Positions 49,113 through 58,298 of a stretch of 64,000 nt of DNA are shown piece by piece. Position numbers and translations under genes: made by a program. The DNA comes from an uncultured Deferribacterales bacterium. Its GTDB lineage: Bacteria; Chrysiogenota; Deferribacteres; Deferribacterales; Mucispirillaceae. Location of the stretch: positions 1 through 64,000 of the forward strand of contig CANTXF010000017.1 of NCBI GenBank assembly GCA_947853665.1, read 5' to 3'. Under the pieces are notes generated by a model. The model saw only the letters and a list, made by a program, of their open reading frames with translations. It did not search any database and was not told the origin of the DNA. The first letter of the stretch is position 1, and each line of letters opens with the position of its first letter.

Positions 49113-50435
49113 ATGAATATAGTCATTGCCATAATCATATTGGGAGTGCTTATCTTTATCCACGAGCTGGGTCATTTTCTCGTGGCCAAGCTCAACGGCG
49201 TTTATGTGGAAAAGTTTTCCCTGGGCTTCGGCCCCAGGCTTCTGGGCAGGAAAATAGGCGAGACGGATTACTGCCTGTCCGCCTTTCCCCTGGGCGGGTA
49301 CGTAAAGATGTACGGAGAGCAGCCGGAGGAGGAAACAGACCCTTCGAGAGAGGGCAGGGCCTTTTCTGATAAAAAGCCGTGGCAGAGAGCCTCGATAATC
49401 CTGGCCGGGCCTTTTGCAAACGTGCTGCTTGCCGTTGTTGTTTTCTGGGGCCTTTTTATGTCCGGCTATCCGGATTATCCGGCCGTGATAGGGGATGTAA
49501 AAGCCGGAAGCCCCGCCGCGGAAGCGGGCCTTGCGCCGGGCGATAGGATAGTTTCTTCTGACGGCGCGCCTGTGCGCTCCTGGAGCGATTTTCAGGGTAT
49601 TGTGGCGGATAACCCCGGCAAAACCCTTAACCTTACCCTTGCGGACGGAAGGATAGTGCCCGTTGCCGTGGCTTACGGCCAGGCGGAGGACGTTTTCGGA
49701 GACAGGCAGACCGTGGGGGAAATCGGCGCCCTTCTTTATGTTCCGGCGGTCATAGGGGCGGTTCACGAGGGTACCCCGGCGGGGAAAGCGGGCCTTATGC
49801 CGGGAGATAAGATAGTTTCCATAAACTCTCAAAGGCTCCCCTCCTGGAACGCTTCTGCCGAATATATAAGAAAACGCCCCGGAGAGCCTCTTAAATTCGA
49901 GATAGACAGAGCAGGGGAGACGCTTACCCTTGAAATAACGCCTGAAATGTCGGAAATAACAGGGGAAAATGGCGAAAAAATAAATGTGGGCCTTATAGGC
50001 ATAAATCCGAAAGCCGGGGACGTAATGGTCCGGTACGGGTTTTTCGAGTCAATGGTAAAGGGCTTTGAAAAAAGCTACGAATTTACTGCCCTTGTGTTTA
50101 AGGGCTTTGTAAAACTTGTGCAGCGGGCCGTTCCCGCCGATTCTCTCGGTGGCCCCATAATGATAGTGCAGATGGCGGCCGATTCGGCCCAGTCCGGACT
50201 TGTGGCGCTTCTGACGTTTATGGCGGTAATAAGCCTTAATCTGGCCGTGTTTAACCTGCTGCCCATACCGGCTTTGGACGGGGGGCACCTGCTTATAATA
50301 ATTATCGAGTCGGTTACGAGGCGCAGGCTGAGCGAAAGGGTTCTGGGCAATTTTCAGATGGTGGGCTTCGCCCTTCTTATGTGTCTTATGGTTTTCGCTT
50401 TTTATAACGACTTATCGAGAATATTCATAAAATAA
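49113..50435 (+). CDS. rseP: Site-2 metalloprotease RseP
   Basis: A 440-residue intramembrane protease. IFIHELGHFLVAKLNGV contains the HExxH zinc motif in helix 1. Two PDZ domains (about 120-200 and 205-290, with SPAAEAGLAPGDRIVS and TPAGKAGLMPGDKIVS) lie in the periplasm, and FNLLPIPALDGGHLLI carries the LDG motif. It cleaves anti-sigma factors and signal peptide remnants. ATG 49113 is preferred to the upstream TTG. A terminator follows. Confidence 0.96.
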   Translation: MNIVIAIIILGVLIFIHELGHFLVAKLNGVYVEKFSLGFGPRLLGRKIGETDYCLSAFPLGGYVKMYGEQPEEETDPSREGRAFSDKKPWQRASIILAGPFANVLLAVVVFWGLFMSGYPDYPAVIGDVKAGSPAAEAGLAPGDRIVSSDGAPVRSWSDFQGIVADNPGKTLNLTLADGRIVPVAVAYGQAEDVFGDRQTVGEIGALLYVPAVIGAVHEGTPAGKAGLMPGDKIVSINSQRLPSWNASAEYIRKRPGEPLKFEIDRAGETLTLEITPEMSEITGENGEKINVGLIGINPKAGDVMVRYGFFESMVKGFEKSYEFTALVFKGFVKLVQRAVPADSLGGPIMIVQMAADSAQSGLVALLTFMAVISLNLAVFNLLPIPALDGGHLLIIIIESVTRRRLSERVLGNFQMVGFALLMCLMVFAFYNDLSRIFIK

Positions 50436-50440
50436 CCCCG

Positions 50441-50467
50441 GGCCGCCTTAAGGGCGGCCTGTTTTTT
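50441..50467 (+). terminator. Terminator after rseP
   Basis: GGCCGCC/GGCGGCC stem with TTAAG loop is followed by a T6 run (50462-50467). It ends the long pyrH-rseP transcript. Confidence 0.9.
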
Positions 50468-50934
50468 CCTGATTTGAGCATACGTCAACCCACTTTTCGG
50501 CGGGAGTATATTTTTCCAGCTCGGCGCAGGTCATTTCAACGGCGCTGCGGTCGCTTCCCGCGGCCGGGTATACGCTTGAAAAGCGTTTTAGGGATTTGTC
50601 CAGATATATTCTTACGTTCTCTTTTACGGCGAAGGGGCATACCCCGCCGGGCACGTGGCCCGTGTATTTCTCCACCAGGTCCGCCGGTATCATTTTCGGC
50701 TTGGCTCCGAATTCCGCCCTGAATTTACGGTTTTCTATTTTTGTATCCCAGGCGGCGACTACTAGTATCGGCCCTCCGGGAAGCAGAAAGGACAGGGTCT
50801 TTGCTATACGGGCCGGTTCGCAGCCCAGCGCCTCTGCTGCAAGCTCCACGGTGGCGCTTTAATTTTTCCAGCTCCGTCACTCTGTTTTCCGCTCCGTAGA
50901 GAGCAAGATATTTCTTTACTTTTTCAAGAGACAT
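50448..50934 (-). pseudogene. YbaK/aminoacyl-tRNA deacylase family gene, frameshifted
   Basis: From ATG 50934 the frame reads MSLEKVKKYLALYGAENRVT, then ELEKLK, and leaves the family pattern. In another frame from about 50865 the family sequence continues as SATVELAAEALGCEPARIAK, then VPGGVCPFAVKENVRIYLD. Removing one A near 50866-50869 joins the two as ELEKLSATVELAAEALG, giving a protein of about 161 residues. Relatives hydrolyse mischarged Cys- or Ala-tRNA(Pro). The gene is probably inactive unless the shift is a sequencing error. Confidence 0.8.
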
Positions 50935-51010
50935 GACATTGACCCCTTACGGTTTCCTTTATAAAAAAGCCGCCCCGGCCGGGCCGCCGCGTTATTTTTC
51001 CAGCCCCGCC

Positions 51011-51043
51011 AAAAAAAACGCGCGGGGTTTTGCGCCCGCGCGG
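51011..51043 (-). terminator. Terminator of the uspA-side minus-strand operon
   Basis: Read on the minus strand, CGCGCGGG and CCCCGCGCG form a GC stem followed by T8 (51018-51011). It lies about 35 bases after the uspA stop. Confidence 0.9.
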
Positions 51044-51075
51044 GTTTCCAGATATTTTCCGGCTCGCTTTGCCTT

Positions 51076-51543
51076 TCAGGCCAGCTCGTTTACGGGGCCT
51101 TTGGGCCTTACGGTAAGAACGGGGCACGGAGCTTTGCGCACCACTTTTTCCGCCGTGGAGCCGAAAAGCACGTGCTCTAAACCTGTGCGCCCGTGGGTGC
51201 CTATTATTATCATATCGAAATTACCGTCGGCCGCTTCCCTTACTATTTCGTTATAGGGCGTGCCTTTAAGGAGCTTTTTGGTAAAGGTTACGCCTTCCAG
51301 CTCCGGCGCGTTGGCCGTAAATTCCTCAAACTGCTTCATAGCGCCGTCTTCAAATTCGTGGGAAATGTTCTGCATGGTCATCTGAGGCAGATAAAAAGAT
51401 ACGATATTAGCCTCGTCGAAAAGGACGTGGGCTATCTCAAGCTCGGCGTTCAGCAGTTTTTTCATTTTTACCGCGTAACTGAGGGCATAATGGGACGCCT
51501 CGGAAAAGTCGGTAGGAAACAGTATTTTTTTTACCTCATCCAT
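51076..51543 (-). CDS. Universal stress protein, UspA family
   Basis: A 155-residue alpha/beta protein. KKILFPTDFSEASHYALSYA begins the fold, and IIIGTHGRTGLEHVLFGSTA is the ATP-binding G-x2-G-x9-G-S/T motif. A GAGGAG ribosome site precedes it. Probable ATP-binding stress regulator; last gene of the holB-ricT-metG-tatD strand. Confidence 0.92.
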   Translation of the reverse strand: MDEVKKILFPTDFSEASHYALSYAVKMKKLLNAELEIAHVLFDEANIVSFYLPQMTMQNISHEFEDGAMKQFEEFTANAPELEGVTFTKKLLKGTPYNEIVREAADGNFDMIIIGTHGRTGLEHVLFGSTAEKVVRKAPCPVLTVRPKGPVNELA

Positions 51544-51553
51544 AATAATCTCC

Positions 51554-51928
51554 TCACCCTTGCGGGGTTAGCGCTTTTTTTATAACGGGTATGAGCTCTT
51601 CCGCTCCGCAGGATTTATCCGATATGTCGAAAGCTCCCAGCTCGTAGGCCAGCAGTATGTCGTCCGCTCCCGGCTTTTTCGCCGTTATTATTACCGGCGT
51701 GTCGTACTGCATTACGTTCATCCTGTGGAGCAGGGCAAATGGCGACATTTCATCGGAATCCTCATCCGCTACAATCATATAATAGCTTTTATCCCTTAAC
51801 ATCTCAATAGCTAAGCACGGGCTTTTTACGGATTTTACCCGGAAGCCGTTTTCCGCCGCCAGGGACACGAATTCGTTTTGAAAATTAATGTCTTTTGTTA
51901 TCAATAATATAAATTTTTCTTCCGTCAT
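51554..51928 (-). CDS. Receiver-like (CheY-fold) protein with a degenerate active site
   Basis: A 124-residue single-domain protein. The alternating strand/helix pattern fits a response-regulator receiver, with MIVADEDSDEMSPF at the phospho-acceptor position and a lysine in FDISDKSCGAEEL. The N-terminal acidic pair is reduced (LITKDINF), so phosphorylation may be altered. It overlaps the tatD stop by 4 bases. The output is unknown, as there is no effector domain. Confidence 0.7.
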   Translation of the reverse strand: MTEEKFILLITKDINFQNEFVSLAAENGFRVKSVKSPCLAIEMLRDKSYYMIVADEDSDEMSPFALLHRMNVMQYDTPVIITAKKPGADDILLAYELGAFDISDKSCGAEELIPVIKKALTPQG

Positions 51929-52707
51929 AGCATGCGCCCGAAAAGATCGTCGAAATTTTTTTCCAGCCTTAAAGCCAGTTCCTCCGTTTCAACGCCCAGC
52001 TCTTTAGCCGCGAAAGCGGCAGTGTAGGCGACATTGGCCGGTTCGTTGGTTTTTCCTCTTAACGGCACCGGGGCGAGATAGGGGGAGTCCGTTTCCACGA
52101 ACATCCTGTCCGCAGGGACGAGTTTCAGGGTTTCGCGTATAGTCCCGGCGGATTTATACGTTAGCTGCCCGGCGTAGGATATGTAAAAATTATTATCGAG
52201 AGCCCATTTTATAATATCGTCCCCGCCGGAAAAGCAGTGGAATATGCCCCCTGCGGAGCGGCCGCGCCCCAGCTCCTCCTCCAGCACGGCAAGGCATCTG
52301 GAGGATGCTTCCCTGTTATGTATGATAACGGGCTTTTTAAGCTCCCTGGACATTTCAAGCATGCGCCTGAATACTTTTTCCTGAACGGGGGCGGGGGCGT
52401 AGTCCCTGTAAAAATCCAGGCCTATTTCGCCCACGGCGATTACCTTTTTGTGGGACGCCGTGCGGAAAAGCTCCCCGCAGGCTTCTTCCGAAAAGCTCTC
52501 CCAGTCCTCCGGGTGTATCCCAGCGGCGGCGTAAACGTTGGGAAACATAAGCGCCGTTTTCAGGGCCTCTTTGCTGTCCTCTGGGTTTACTCCTACGGTT
52601 AATATCCTTTCCACCCCGTTATTAAAGGCTCTTGAAACGACGCCTTCAATATCGTCGGAAAGGGGCGGCATGTGTATATGGGCGTGGGTGTCCGTCAGCT
52701 TTGCCAT
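51925..52707 (-). CDS. tatD: TatD-family metal-dependent deoxyribonuclease
   Basis: A 260-residue TIM-barrel hydrolase. LTDTHAHIHMPPL holds the first metal HxH, GEIGLDFYRDYAP the Glu, PVIIHNREAS and FHCFSGG further ligand histidines, and FVETDSPYLAP the last Asp. TatD enzymes act on DNA or D-aminoacyl-tRNA. It lies 16 bases after metG, as in many genomes. Confidence 0.95.
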   Translation of the reverse strand: MAKLTDTHAHIHMPPLSDDIEGVVSRAFNNGVERILTVGVNPEDSKEALKTALMFPNVYAAAGIHPEDWESFSEEACGELFRTASHKKVIAVGEIGLDFYRDYAPAPVQEKVFRRMLEMSRELKKPVIIHNREASSRCLAVLEEELGRGRSAGGIFHCFSGGDDIIKWALDNNFYISYAGQLTYKSAGTIRETLKLVPADRMFVETDSPYLAPVPLRGKTNEPANVAYTAAFAAKELGVETEELALRLEKNFDDLFGRML

Positions 52708-52723
52708 GGCTTAAAGACCGCCG

Positions 52724-54640
52724 TTATTTAATTCTCGTTCCCGCGGGGGTTTCGTCCGGCAGTTTAAGGACGTTGTGCCTGTCTCCTGCCGTGGCGGAAA
52801 GCACCATGCCGCGCGATTCTATACCCATGAGCTTAACCGGCTTCAGATTGGTTACCACTGCTATGGTAAGGCCCACAAGGTCTTCCGGCTTATAGGTTTT
52901 GGCGATGCCGGAAACTATCGTTCTGCCTCCGTCTCCCACGTCTATGGTGAGCTTGAGCAGCTTTTCGGATTTTTTGACGTTTTCGGCCGCCAGCACCTTG
53001 CCGGCCTTTATCTCGACCTTATCGAAATCGCCGTATTCTATCCCGCTTTCCGAAGGGGCTTCCGCCGCCTCTTTTTCAGGCGAAAGCTCCTCAAGCATGG
53101 CCTTTTCGTCTATCCGCGGGAATATGGCCTTTGTTTCGCCTATGGGGCGGCCGCTTTTAAGCGTTTTTACCCGTTTCAGGTCCTCCGGGGAGCTGACGTT
53201 TACGGGGCTTTCTTCCGCAAGCTGCTTTCTCATTGCTTCGGCCGTTTCCGGCATAAAGGGATATATAAAATGGGATACGGCTCTTAAACCGTCCATAACC
53301 GTGTAAAGGACGGAGCCAAGCCTGTCCTTCTTTTCCGGGTCTTTAGCCAGGAACCAGGGCTGCGTTTCGTCTATATATCTGTTCATGGCGCCTACGAATT
53401 CCCATATTGCCGTAAGGGCTTTGTTGAAGGCTTGAGCGTTAAGAAAGCCCTCTACTCTGTCAGCCAGGGTCGGCAGGGCTCCGTATATTTTTTCGTCCGC
53501 GGCTTCGGGGGCGTTATAATCGGGTATGGTCCCGCCGAAATATCTCTGAACCATACCGAGGGTTCTGGAAAGCAGGTTGCCCAGATCGTTGGCCAGGTCT
53601 CCGTTGATACGGTGTATCATCGCCCTGAAGGAAAAATCCCCGTCAAGGCCGAAAGGCACCTCCCTTAAAAGGAAATACCTGAAAGAGTCTCTTGAAAATT
53701 TCTTTACGAGCCAGTCCGGGTCTATGGCGTTGCCCATGGATTTGGACATCTTTTTGCCTTCCACCGTCCACCAGCCGTGGGCGAATACGGATTTGGGCAG
53801 CTCTATCCCCGCGCTCATCAGCATGGCGGGCCAATATACCGTATGGAAGCGCAGTATATCCTTGCCCACAAGGTGAACATCGGCGGGCCAGAATTCGCCC
53901 GCTTTCGGGTCTCCGGAAAAATAGCCTACGGCGGATATATAATTGACGAGAGCGTCCATCCATACGTATATCACATGGTCCGGGTCGCCTTCCACGGGTA
54001 TGCCCCATGAAAAATTGACGCGGCTTATGGAAAGGTCCCTGAGGCCCTCCCTTACGAAGGATACGATCTCGTTTTTTCTGCTTTCCGGCCTTATAAATTC
54101 CGGGTGTTTTTCTATATGCTCCAGGATCCTGTCCTGATATTTGGACATTCTGAAAAAATAAGACGCTTCTTTCATTTTGGAGGTCGGCCTGCCGCAATCC
54201 GGGCAGACGTTTCCGTCCAGTATCTGGGTTTCCGTCCAGTAAGCTTCACAGGGCGTGCAGTACCAGCCTTCGTATTCGCCCAGGTATATGTCTCCGGCGT
54301 CCTTCATTTTTTTGAACATGGCCAGAACGGTTTTTTTGTGGCGTTCCTCCGTAGTGCGGATGAAATCGTCGTTTGAGATATTAAGGGTTTTCCATAAATC
54401 CCTGAACCGGGCCATGTTGGCGTCGGCAAGCTCAATGGGCTTCACGCCCTTTTTCATGGCCGCCTGCTCCATTTTCTGGCCGTGTTCGTCTGTACCGGTA
54501 AGAAAAAGCACGTCGAAGCCGCACATACGCTTGTAGCGGGCCATAACGTCCGCCGCCACGGTAGTGTAGGCGTGGCCTATGTGGGGTTTGTCGTTTACGT
54601 AGTATATGGGTGTGGTAATGTAAAAAGATTTTTTGCTCAT
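52724..54640 (-). CDS. metG: Methionyl-tRNA synthetase
   Basis: A 638-residue class I synthetase. TTPIYYVNDKPHIGHAYTTV carries HIGH, and GKKMSKSMGNAIDP the KMSKS loop. The zinc knuckle has CTPCEAYW and NVCPDCGRPTS. After the anticodon-binding helices the C-terminal 110 residues form a tRNA-binding OB domain (VEIKAGKVLAAENVKKSEKL). Full length, coupled to ricT by a 4-base overlap. Confidence 0.97.
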   Translation of the reverse strand: MSKKSFYITTPIYYVNDKPHIGHAYTTVAADVMARYKRMCGFDVLFLTGTDEHGQKMEQAAMKKGVKPIELADANMARFRDLWKTLNISNDDFIRTTEERHKKTVLAMFKKMKDAGDIYLGEYEGWYCTPCEAYWTETQILDGNVCPDCGRPTSKMKEASYFFRMSKYQDRILEHIEKHPEFIRPESRKNEIVSFVREGLRDLSISRVNFSWGIPVEGDPDHVIYVWMDALVNYISAVGYFSGDPKAGEFWPADVHLVGKDILRFHTVYWPAMLMSAGIELPKSVFAHGWWTVEGKKMSKSMGNAIDPDWLVKKFSRDSFRYFLLREVPFGLDGDFSFRAMIHRINGDLANDLGNLLSRTLGMVQRYFGGTIPDYNAPEAADEKIYGALPTLADRVEGFLNAQAFNKALTAIWEFVGAMNRYIDETQPWFLAKDPEKKDRLGSVLYTVMDGLRAVSHFIYPFMPETAEAMRKQLAEESPVNVSSPEDLKRVKTLKSGRPIGETKAIFPRIDEKAMLEELSPEKEAAEAPSESGIEYGDFDKVEIKAGKVLAAENVKKSEKLLKLTIDVGDGGRTIVSGIAKTYKPEDLVGLTIAVVTNLKPVKLMGIESRGMVLSATAGDRHNVLKLPDETPAGTRIK

Positions 54641-55377
54641 TTGCCGTCTCCGCCCAGCTCTTTAAGGCTTTCGTCCTTTATTTCGATAAATTCGCCGTCT
54701 TCTGCTTCCCTGCCCGCGCCGCATCCGCAGGGGCGGCCGTACTGGTCCTTTTCAAACATAAGGCAGCACATAAGCCTGCCGCATACGCCCGATATTTTGT
54801 TTGGATTCAGTATCAGATTCTGGTTTTTAGCCATTTTTATCGATATGTTGTCGAAGCGCCTTAAAAAGCAGCTGCAGCAGAATTCCCTGCCGCAGAGCCC
54901 GAAGCCGCCTATCATTTTCGTGGCGTCTCTCACGCCTATCTGCCGCATTTCTATCCTGGTGCGGAACACCCGGGCCAGATCCCTTACGAGCTGCCTGAAA
55001 TCCACCCGGCCGTCGGCGGTAAAATAGAAAGTAAGCTTGCTTCTGTCGAGAGAATATTCGGCTGAGAGAAGCTTCATTTCAAGGCCGCCGGTCACCGCCA
55101 TTTTTTTGCATATTTCAAAGGCCTTTTCTTCATCCCGGGAGTTTTTTTCGTTTTCCTTTATATCGTTTTCCGTGGCCTGGCGGAGTATGGCTTTCATCTG
55201 CTGGTCGTCCTGAACGGATATGACGCGCGGAGCCACGGCCACTTCGGCCAGGTCCTCGCCCTTGTCCGATTCCACGACGACGAAATCTCCCTTAGCAAGG
55301 GGTAGGCCCCCGCTCAGGAAGTCGTATACTTTACCGGCGCGCTTGAACATCACGCCTACGGCTTCATACTGCTTCAC
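54637..55377 (-). CDS. PSP1-domain protein, RicT (YaaT)-like
   Basis: A 246-residue protein of the PSP1 family. The C-terminal half is Cys-rich: GLCGREFCCSCFLRRF and GVCGRLMCCLMFEKDQYGRP, the ligands for an iron-sulfur cluster in RicT of Bacillus, where it works with RicA and RicF on RNA maturation. Homologues occur widely beside holB and metG, as here. Its role outside Firmicutes is not settled. Confidence 0.9.
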   Translation of the reverse strand: MKQYEAVGVMFKRAGKVYDFLSGGLPLAKGDFVVVESDKGEDLAEVAVAPRVISVQDDQQMKAILRQATENDIKENEKNSRDEEKAFEICKKMAVTGGLEMKLLSAEYSLDRSKLTFYFTADGRVDFRQLVRDLARVFRTRIEMRQIGVRDATKMIGGFGLCGREFCCSCFLRRFDNISIKMAKNQNLILNPNKISGVCGRLMCCLMFEKDQYGRPCGCGAGREAEDGEFIEIKDESLKELGGDGK

Positions 55378-56293
55378 TGAATACCTCTATGACTTTGCTT
55401 GAAAAGTCGGCCTTGATGAGGTCGACGTTGGCATTATAGTTAAATCTGCGTAAAATATCCAGAAGATAGTACCCCAAAAGGCAGTAGGAGTAGCGCCCGG
55501 TCTTCTTGAAGGCTTCGAGGGCCTCCGGATAAACCGAGCTTACCGCCATGCTTATTTCTTCCTGGGTTTTGAGCTTCTGCACGGCCGCGGCGAATTTTAC
55601 GAAATCCCCGTCTTTAAGATATGGGGTAACGTCCGTGAACTTTTCGTTTAAAATATCGAGGGTTCTGGAAACCGACCCTCCTGACATAAGGGCGGCTCTG
55701 TCTATAAAGGACCCTTCCGGCACGATGCCGGAAAGGGCCTGCCTTATCTGGTCTATGGTAAGGGGCGAGAATTTTACGTTTACCGCCCTCGAGCGGATTG
55801 TGGGCAGGATGGCTTCGTATTTGTCCGTTATAAGGAAAAACACCGTGTTTTCCCCCGGCTCTTCCAGGGTTTTCAGCAGGGCGTTTGCCGCCGGGCCTCC
55901 CTGGGCGGTGTCCGCAAGCTGGTGCGCGCCGTCGATTATATAGACCTTCCATTGTCCTTCAAGAGGGGTCATTCCGGCGCTTTCCACTATTTTGCGCACG
56001 TTTTCTATGTTGATTATCTTATCTTCGTTCAGAACCTTTCCGTCGGGGGATGTTTCTTTTTCGCCGTAGAGGTGCAGGTCCGGATGGGTGCCCATATCTA
56101 TCTGCACGCAGGAGGGGCAGCCGCAGGGAGAAAAAAAGGACCCTTCCCGGCACAGCAGGGCTTTTGCCGTGTTTACGGCGAAAAGCCGCTTGCCTATTCC
56201 CTTAATTCCGGAAAATATATAGGCGTGCATAAGCCTGCCGCTTTTTACGGCGCGCCTGAATATTTCCGTTTGTTTTTCGTGACCGGCGAACAT
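55364..56293 (-). CDS. holB: DNA polymerase III delta-prime subunit
   Basis: A 309-residue clamp-loader subunit. MFAGHEKQTEIFRRAVKSGR starts the AAA+ domain, IFSGIKGIGKRLFA is the modified P-loop typical of the non-hydrolysing delta-prime, and CGCPSCVQIDMGTHPDLH is the zinc module. ALLKTLEEPGENTVFFLIT (Walker B region) and PTIRSRAVNVKF (SRC-like motif) are clear. I chose ATG 56293, which follows the MOSC-MogA stop by one base, over the longer frame. Confidence 0.94.
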   Translation of the reverse strand: MFAGHEKQTEIFRRAVKSGRLMHAYIFSGIKGIGKRLFAVNTAKALLCREGSFFSPCGCPSCVQIDMGTHPDLHLYGEKETSPDGKVLNEDKIINIENVRKIVESAGMTPLEGQWKVYIIDGAHQLADTAQGGPAANALLKTLEEPGENTVFFLITDKYEAILPTIRSRAVNVKFSPLTIDQIRQALSGIVPEGSFIDRAALMSGGSVSRTLDILNEKFTDVTPYLKDGDFVKFAAAVQKLKTQEEISMAVSSVYPEALEAFKKTGRYSYCLLGYYLLDILRRFNYNANVDLIKADFSSKVIEVFSEAV

Positions 56294-56294
56294 C

Positions 56295-57221
56295 TTACCG
56301 GGCGCAGTCCGATTTGTCGCCGTGTATTTTCCCGACCGTGTGGTCAAGGGCGGGCATTATTACGGACAGGTTTTCGAGAGCCCCCTTGGGGCTTCCCGGC
56401 AGATTTATTATAAGGGAGCTTCCCCTTACACCGCACACGGCTCTTGAAACCATGGCGGTTTTTGTAATTTTAAGGCTTTCCGCCCTCATGGCTTCCTCGA
56501 AGCCGGGCAGTCTTTTCTCGATAAGGGGCAGGGTGGTTTCCGGCGCTATGTCCCTGGGGGATACCCCGGTGGAGCCGTTGGTTATTATCACGTCGAACTG
56601 CTGGGTGTCGGCAAAGTCTTTTAAAACGGCTTCGAGCCTGTCTTTTTCGTCCGGTATCACTTCCCGGCGGATAAAGGATATCTGCGCGTTTTTTCTTAAA
56701 TATTCCTCTATGTCCGGGCCAGTCTTATCTTCCCGCTCGCCGGAGGAAGCCCTGTCTGAAAGGGTTATTATACCTACCGAATGGCCTTTTTTACCAAGGT
56801 TTTCTATTTCGTCTCCCACTTTCAGCTCCCCGTTGCCTTTAACCGTGCCGAATATGCCCTCTCTGGGCATTACGCAGTCTCCCGCCAGCTTGTATATTGC
56901 GCAGCGGTGGTGGCATATTTTGCCTTTCTGGGATATTACAAGGCTTATGCCGCCTATTTTCAGCTCCGTGCCCACGGGCAGGGCCAAAAGGTCGATACCC
57001 TCGGTTGTGACGTTTTCGGCGAAATCCCCGCTTTTGACGTTAAGCCCCTTTTCAATCATTTTTTTTACGCTTTCGACGGCGAGTAGGCTTACCTGCCTGT
57101 GCCATTTGCCTGCGTGGGCGTCTCCTTTTATGCCGAAGTCGTTTTCAAAAAAGGCTTTTTCCACATTCGTCTTGCGCACGCCTTTTCTGTCGCTTACGGA
57201 TATCGCATATATTTTTGACAT
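56295..57221 (-). CDS. MOSC-MogA/MoaB fusion, molybdenum cofactor biosynthesis
   Basis: A 308-residue two-domain protein. Residues 1-145 form a MOSC domain (GIKGDAHAGKWHRQVSLLAV), and its cysteine region reads GKICHHRCAIY with GDCVMPREGIFG. Residues 146-308 form a MogA/MoaB domain: VGIITLSDRASSGEREDKTG, TNGSTGVSPRDIAPE (molybdopterin site) and INLPGSPKGALENL. MogA adenylylates molybdopterin before molybdate insertion. The fusion puts adenylylation and a sulfur-carrier or molybdenum-related step on one chain. Divergent from the metal chaperone gene. Confidence 0.92.
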   Translation of the reverse strand: MSKIYAISVSDRKGVRKTNVEKAFFENDFGIKGDAHAGKWHRQVSLLAVESVKKMIEKGLNVKSGDFAENVTTEGIDLLALPVGTELKIGGISLVISQKGKICHHRCAIYKLAGDCVMPREGIFGTVKGNGELKVGDEIENLGKKGHSVGIITLSDRASSGEREDKTGPDIEEYLRKNAQISFIRREVIPDEKDRLEAVLKDFADTQQFDVIITNGSTGVSPRDIAPETTLPLIEKRLPGFEEAMRAESLKITKTAMVSRAVCGVRGSSLIINLPGSPKGALENLSVIMPALDHTVGKIHGDKSDCAR

Positions 57222-57367
57222 TTATACAGCTCCCGATGAACTTTTGTTTAACTGTTTATTCTGATATTTGTTGGGAAAAAGGATAATTAGATATTCCTTC
57301 CTATAACGTATTGTGCTATTTTAAAGGATAGTAACAAGGATTTATTCTTAAAGCAAGGAGTAAGGAA

Positions 57368-57571
57368 ATGAAATATGAAATAAGCGTAACGGGAATGAAA
57401 TGTCAGAATTGTGCAAAAAGCATTGAAAACGGGTTGAAAAGTATTGACGGATTGTTAAATTGTGATATAGATGTAAAGAACGGTACCGTTACAGTGGAAT
57501 TGAACCAAGGAGGGGAGAACCTGGATAAAATTAAGTCCACAATTTCGGATTTAGGCTTTGACGTGGCTTAA
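57368..57571 (+). CDS. Heavy-metal-associated (HMA) domain copper chaperone
   Basis: A 67-residue ferredoxin-like metal carrier. The GMKCQNCAKSIENGLKSIDG motif with paired cysteines binds Cu(I) or a similar soft metal, as in CopZ or MerP without its signal. The ribosome site AAGCAAGGAGT is strong. AT-richer than neighbours. The related ArsR regulator lies downstream. No P-type ATPase is in view. Confidence 0.92.
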   Translation: MKYEISVTGMKCQNCAKSIENGLKSIDGLLNCDIDVKNGTVTVELNQGGENLDKIKSTISDLGFDVA

Positions 57572-57768
57572 AGGTCTGTAACGCAAAGGATTTATTTATA
57601 TTAGGTATAAAAAAGTTGTGCAATATACATATTAAATTATAATCCTGATTACAGATTAGATATACTTGTCTACACAGATAGTGGAGAACCCGCATCTTTA
57701 TCTGTTTGTACCGACGTATGTTTGAAACTGTCTGTAAAGAGAACACTATCAATATCTATGAGGGTAAT

Positions 57769-58098
57769 ATGGACAAAAAAGCTTATGAAAATTACGCAGA
57801 GAAATTAAAGGCTCTGGGCCATCCAGTAAGGCTCAGGATAGCCGTGGAGCTTTCGGAAAAGGATTTTACGGTGAACGCTTTGTGCGCCGCTCTGGACGTT
57901 CCTCAGGCTACGGTGAGCCAGCATCTTTCGATTCTCAGAAATAAAGGGATAATAGAAGGCAGCAGAAACGGGACGAGCATCAGCTACCGTCTCAGCTCCG
58001 CTCCCGTAAGGGATATGCTGGAGCAGCTCCGCAGAAGCATAGGAGACAGACTTCCGGCTTCCGAGGGCAGAAGAACCGGTACGGTGGCAAGAGCCTGA
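57769..58098 (+). CDS. ArsR-family transcriptional regulator
   Basis: A 109-residue winged-helix repressor. LKALGHPVRLRIAVELSE opens the domain, and VPQATVSQHLSILRNKGII is the recognition helix region. It lacks the ELCVCDL metal box of ArsR/SmtB (only one Cys, in NALCAALDV), so the signal may not be a metal. ATG 57769 has GAGGG just upstream; the longer frame is not preferred. It could regulate the HMA gene before it. Confidence 0.87.
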   Translation: MDKKAYENYAEKLKALGHPVRLRIAVELSEKDFTVNALCAALDVPQATVSQHLSILRNKGIIEGSRNGTSISYRLSSAPVRDMLEQLRRSIGDRLPASEGRRTGTVARA

Positions 58099-58126
58099 AA
58101 AAGGCCTTTGCCTGCTGAAAATCCCC

Positions 58127-58172
58127 GCGGCTTGTCTCGCCTCTCCCCCAAATATCGGGGCAAGCCGCTTTT
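58127..58172 (+). terminator. Terminator after the ArsR gene
   Basis: GCGGCTTG/CAAGCCGC outer stem with an inner CCCC/GGGG pair, then TTTT. The long loop makes it weaker than the others. Confidence 0.6.
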
Positions 58173-58298
58173 CCTGATCTTTCCCGTGCCGGTAAAATTC
58201 CGACGGCGTTCGGGCGGGTTCCGTTTCCGCCCGGTTTTACGTCCGTTTCTGCGGCGCTTTATTTTTTGGGGAGCGGTTCTTTTTCGCCTTGCGGCTTC

